A stretch of DNA of 35,300 bases from an uncultured Neomegalonema sp. (GTDB lineage: Bacteria > Pseudomonadota > Alphaproteobacteria > Rhodobacterales > Rhodobacteraceae): assembly GCA_937974055.1 (NCBI GenBank), contig CALJIU010000218.1:1-35300 (forward strand). The letters run 5' to 3'. Shown here one piece after another: positions 34,562-35,300 of this stretch (position 1 is its first letter; each line of letters opens with the position of its first letter). The notes beneath the pieces are model-generated. The model made no database searches. It had not been told where the DNA came from and saw only the letters and a program-made list of their open reading frames with translations. The position numbers and the translations under genes were made by a program.

Positions 34562-35145
34562 CACGACGCCGCTCCAGACGAGGAGCCAGCCCAGAAATCC
34601 GCCACGTCGAGAACGATACCGGGCGGATCGAGCGTCAGTTTTCCAGAAGCGAGAATGCGAGCAACATACCCTTCTTCACCTCGTCGGTAATACACGACCC
34701 TCCGCGACGCCGCATCCACGATAAGGTAATGCAGGATCGACGGAACATCGAAATAACCGACGAGCTTGGCATTCAGATCCTTGCGCGACGTACTTTCGGA
34801 TAACACTTCGACCACGATTACCGGATCGCCGCACAACAAGTCGCTATCGTCCTGATGTTCGGCACAATCGACCACCACGTCGGGAATGAACGTCGTCCGC
34901 TCATCGATCTTCACGGCCAGCCCATCGACATAGGTTTCGCAGAGCGTCTCCCTGCCCCCGAATGCCGCCCTGATCGCGTCTCGCACATTGATCTTGTAGC
35001 GGGTATGCCCTCTCGTACCCCCCGCCATCGCCACGACCTCGCCATCGATCAACTCGACCCGCCCCACGTCATGCTCACTCGCCCAGACGAGAAACTCGTC
35101 CGAGGTCATGGGATAGGGGGGTTGCGGGTTGAGGCGGATGGTCAT
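34561..35145 (-). CDS. Uma2-family (DUF820) PD-(D/E)XK nuclease-like protein
   Basis: A 194-aa protein with the Uma2 pattern: YPMTSDEFLVWA at the start, RVELIDGEVVAM (29-40), the catalytic PDVVVD (Asp89), VIVVEVLSESTSRKD (Glu113) and a following Lys127. Uma2 proteins have a restriction-endonuclease fold. They are abundant in cyanobacteria and often sit in mobile or defence regions; their natural role is not settled. Here it lies inside the suf operon, 35 bp behind sufB, with AGGA 7 bases before ATG 35145. The catalytic residues look intact. Confidence 0.85.
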   Translation of the reverse strand: MTIRLNPQPPYPMTSDEFLVWASEHDVGRVELIDGEVVAMAGGTRGHTRYKINVRDAIRAAFGGRETLCETYVDGLAVKIDERTTFIPDVVVDCAEHQDDSDLLCGDPVIVVEVLSESTSRKDLNAKLVGYFDVPSILHYLIVDAASRRVVYYRRGEEGYVARILASGKLTLDPPGIVLDVADFWAGSSSGAAS

Positions 35146-35180
35146 GTTTTTCCTATATTGATGAAATCAGGATTTCGATC

Positions 35181-35300
35181 CTAACCCACCGACCCCTCCA
35201 GCGAGATCGCCACCAGCTTCTGCGCCTCGACCGCGAATTCCATCGGCAGCGCCTGAAGCACCTCACGGCAGAACCCGTTCACCACCAGCGCAACCGCCTC
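35181..35300 (-). CDS. sufB: SufB Fe-S scaffold subunit, C-terminal end only
   Basis: The last 39 codons of a minus-strand gene that begins outside the window. The sequence ([20 protein letters not shown], ending AISLEGSVG, stop TAG at 35183-35181) is the typical SufB C-terminus. This places sufB as the gene upstream of the Uma2 gene and makes the order sufB-Uma2-two membrane genes-sufC-sufD-Yip1-sufS. Confidence 0.9.
   Translation of the reverse strand, partial: EAVALVVNGFCREVLQALPMEFAVEAQKLVAISLEGSVG

Overview
The window is about 35 kb of GC-rich, tightly packed alphaproteobacterial chromosome. The best fit is Rhodobacterales (Roseobacter/Paracoccus-like). Supporting signs are a complete beta-hydroxyaspartate cycle cluster (bhcRABCD), a CckA-type hybrid kinase, a TAXI-type TRAP transporter, a SufBCDS operon carrying small membrane proteins and a Yip1-like gene, and ccmF/ccmH. 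No rRNA operon, CRISPR array, insertion sequence or integrase was seen.

Layout. 1-1208: the 5' end of a slipin-like gene on the minus strand, then a gene-poor stretch with a degenerate tRNA-Ile-like element, a T-arm fragment and a tiny ORF behind a perfect Shine-Dalgarno. 1209-4402 (+): ABC exporter, DUF1353 protein and SDR oxidoreductase in a row. 4404-8904 (-): bhcA-bhcB-bhcC-bhcD, with a 105-bp inverted-repeat element between bhcC and bhcD. 9100-9930 (+): the divergent regulator bhcR. 9937-15321: a Rieske oxygenase (-), two small unusual plus-strand genes (a Tat/Sec-like leader protein and an isolated NAD-binding domain), and a TAXI-TRAP fused permease and binding protein (-). 15459-16382 (+): a LysR regulator divergent from the TRAP genes. 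16500-22575 (+): guaB, an unknown 341-aa protein, an RsmB-family rRNA methyltransferase and cckA. 22673-25381 (-): aspS and an EamA-family exporter. 25478-30051 (+): ccmF, ccmH, a periplasmic trypsin-like protease and an FAD monooxygenase. 30055-35300 (-): sufS, a frameshifted Yip1-like gene, sufD, sufC, two small membrane proteins, a Uma2-family nuclease and the 3' end of sufB.

How the genes work together. The bhc enzymes turn two glyoxylate into one C4 acid: BhcA makes glycine, BhcC condenses it with glyoxylate, BhcB dehydrates the product to iminosuccinate, and BhcD reduces that to aspartate, which returns to BhcA. The neighbouring Rieske oxygenase and TRAP importer could supply a small organic substrate that feeds this cycle, but that link is an inference from position only. 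The suf cluster builds Fe-S clusters and ccmF/H attaches heme to c-type cytochromes. The guaB-rsmB-cckA and aspS genes are housekeeping or cell-cycle functions.

The most notable points are the two tRNA-like relics, the one-base frameshift in the Yip1-like gene, the Uma2 nuclease inside the suf operon, the inverted-repeat element inside the bhc operon, the AT-hook-like tail of BhcR facing an AT-rich operator region, and a CckA without visible membrane segments.
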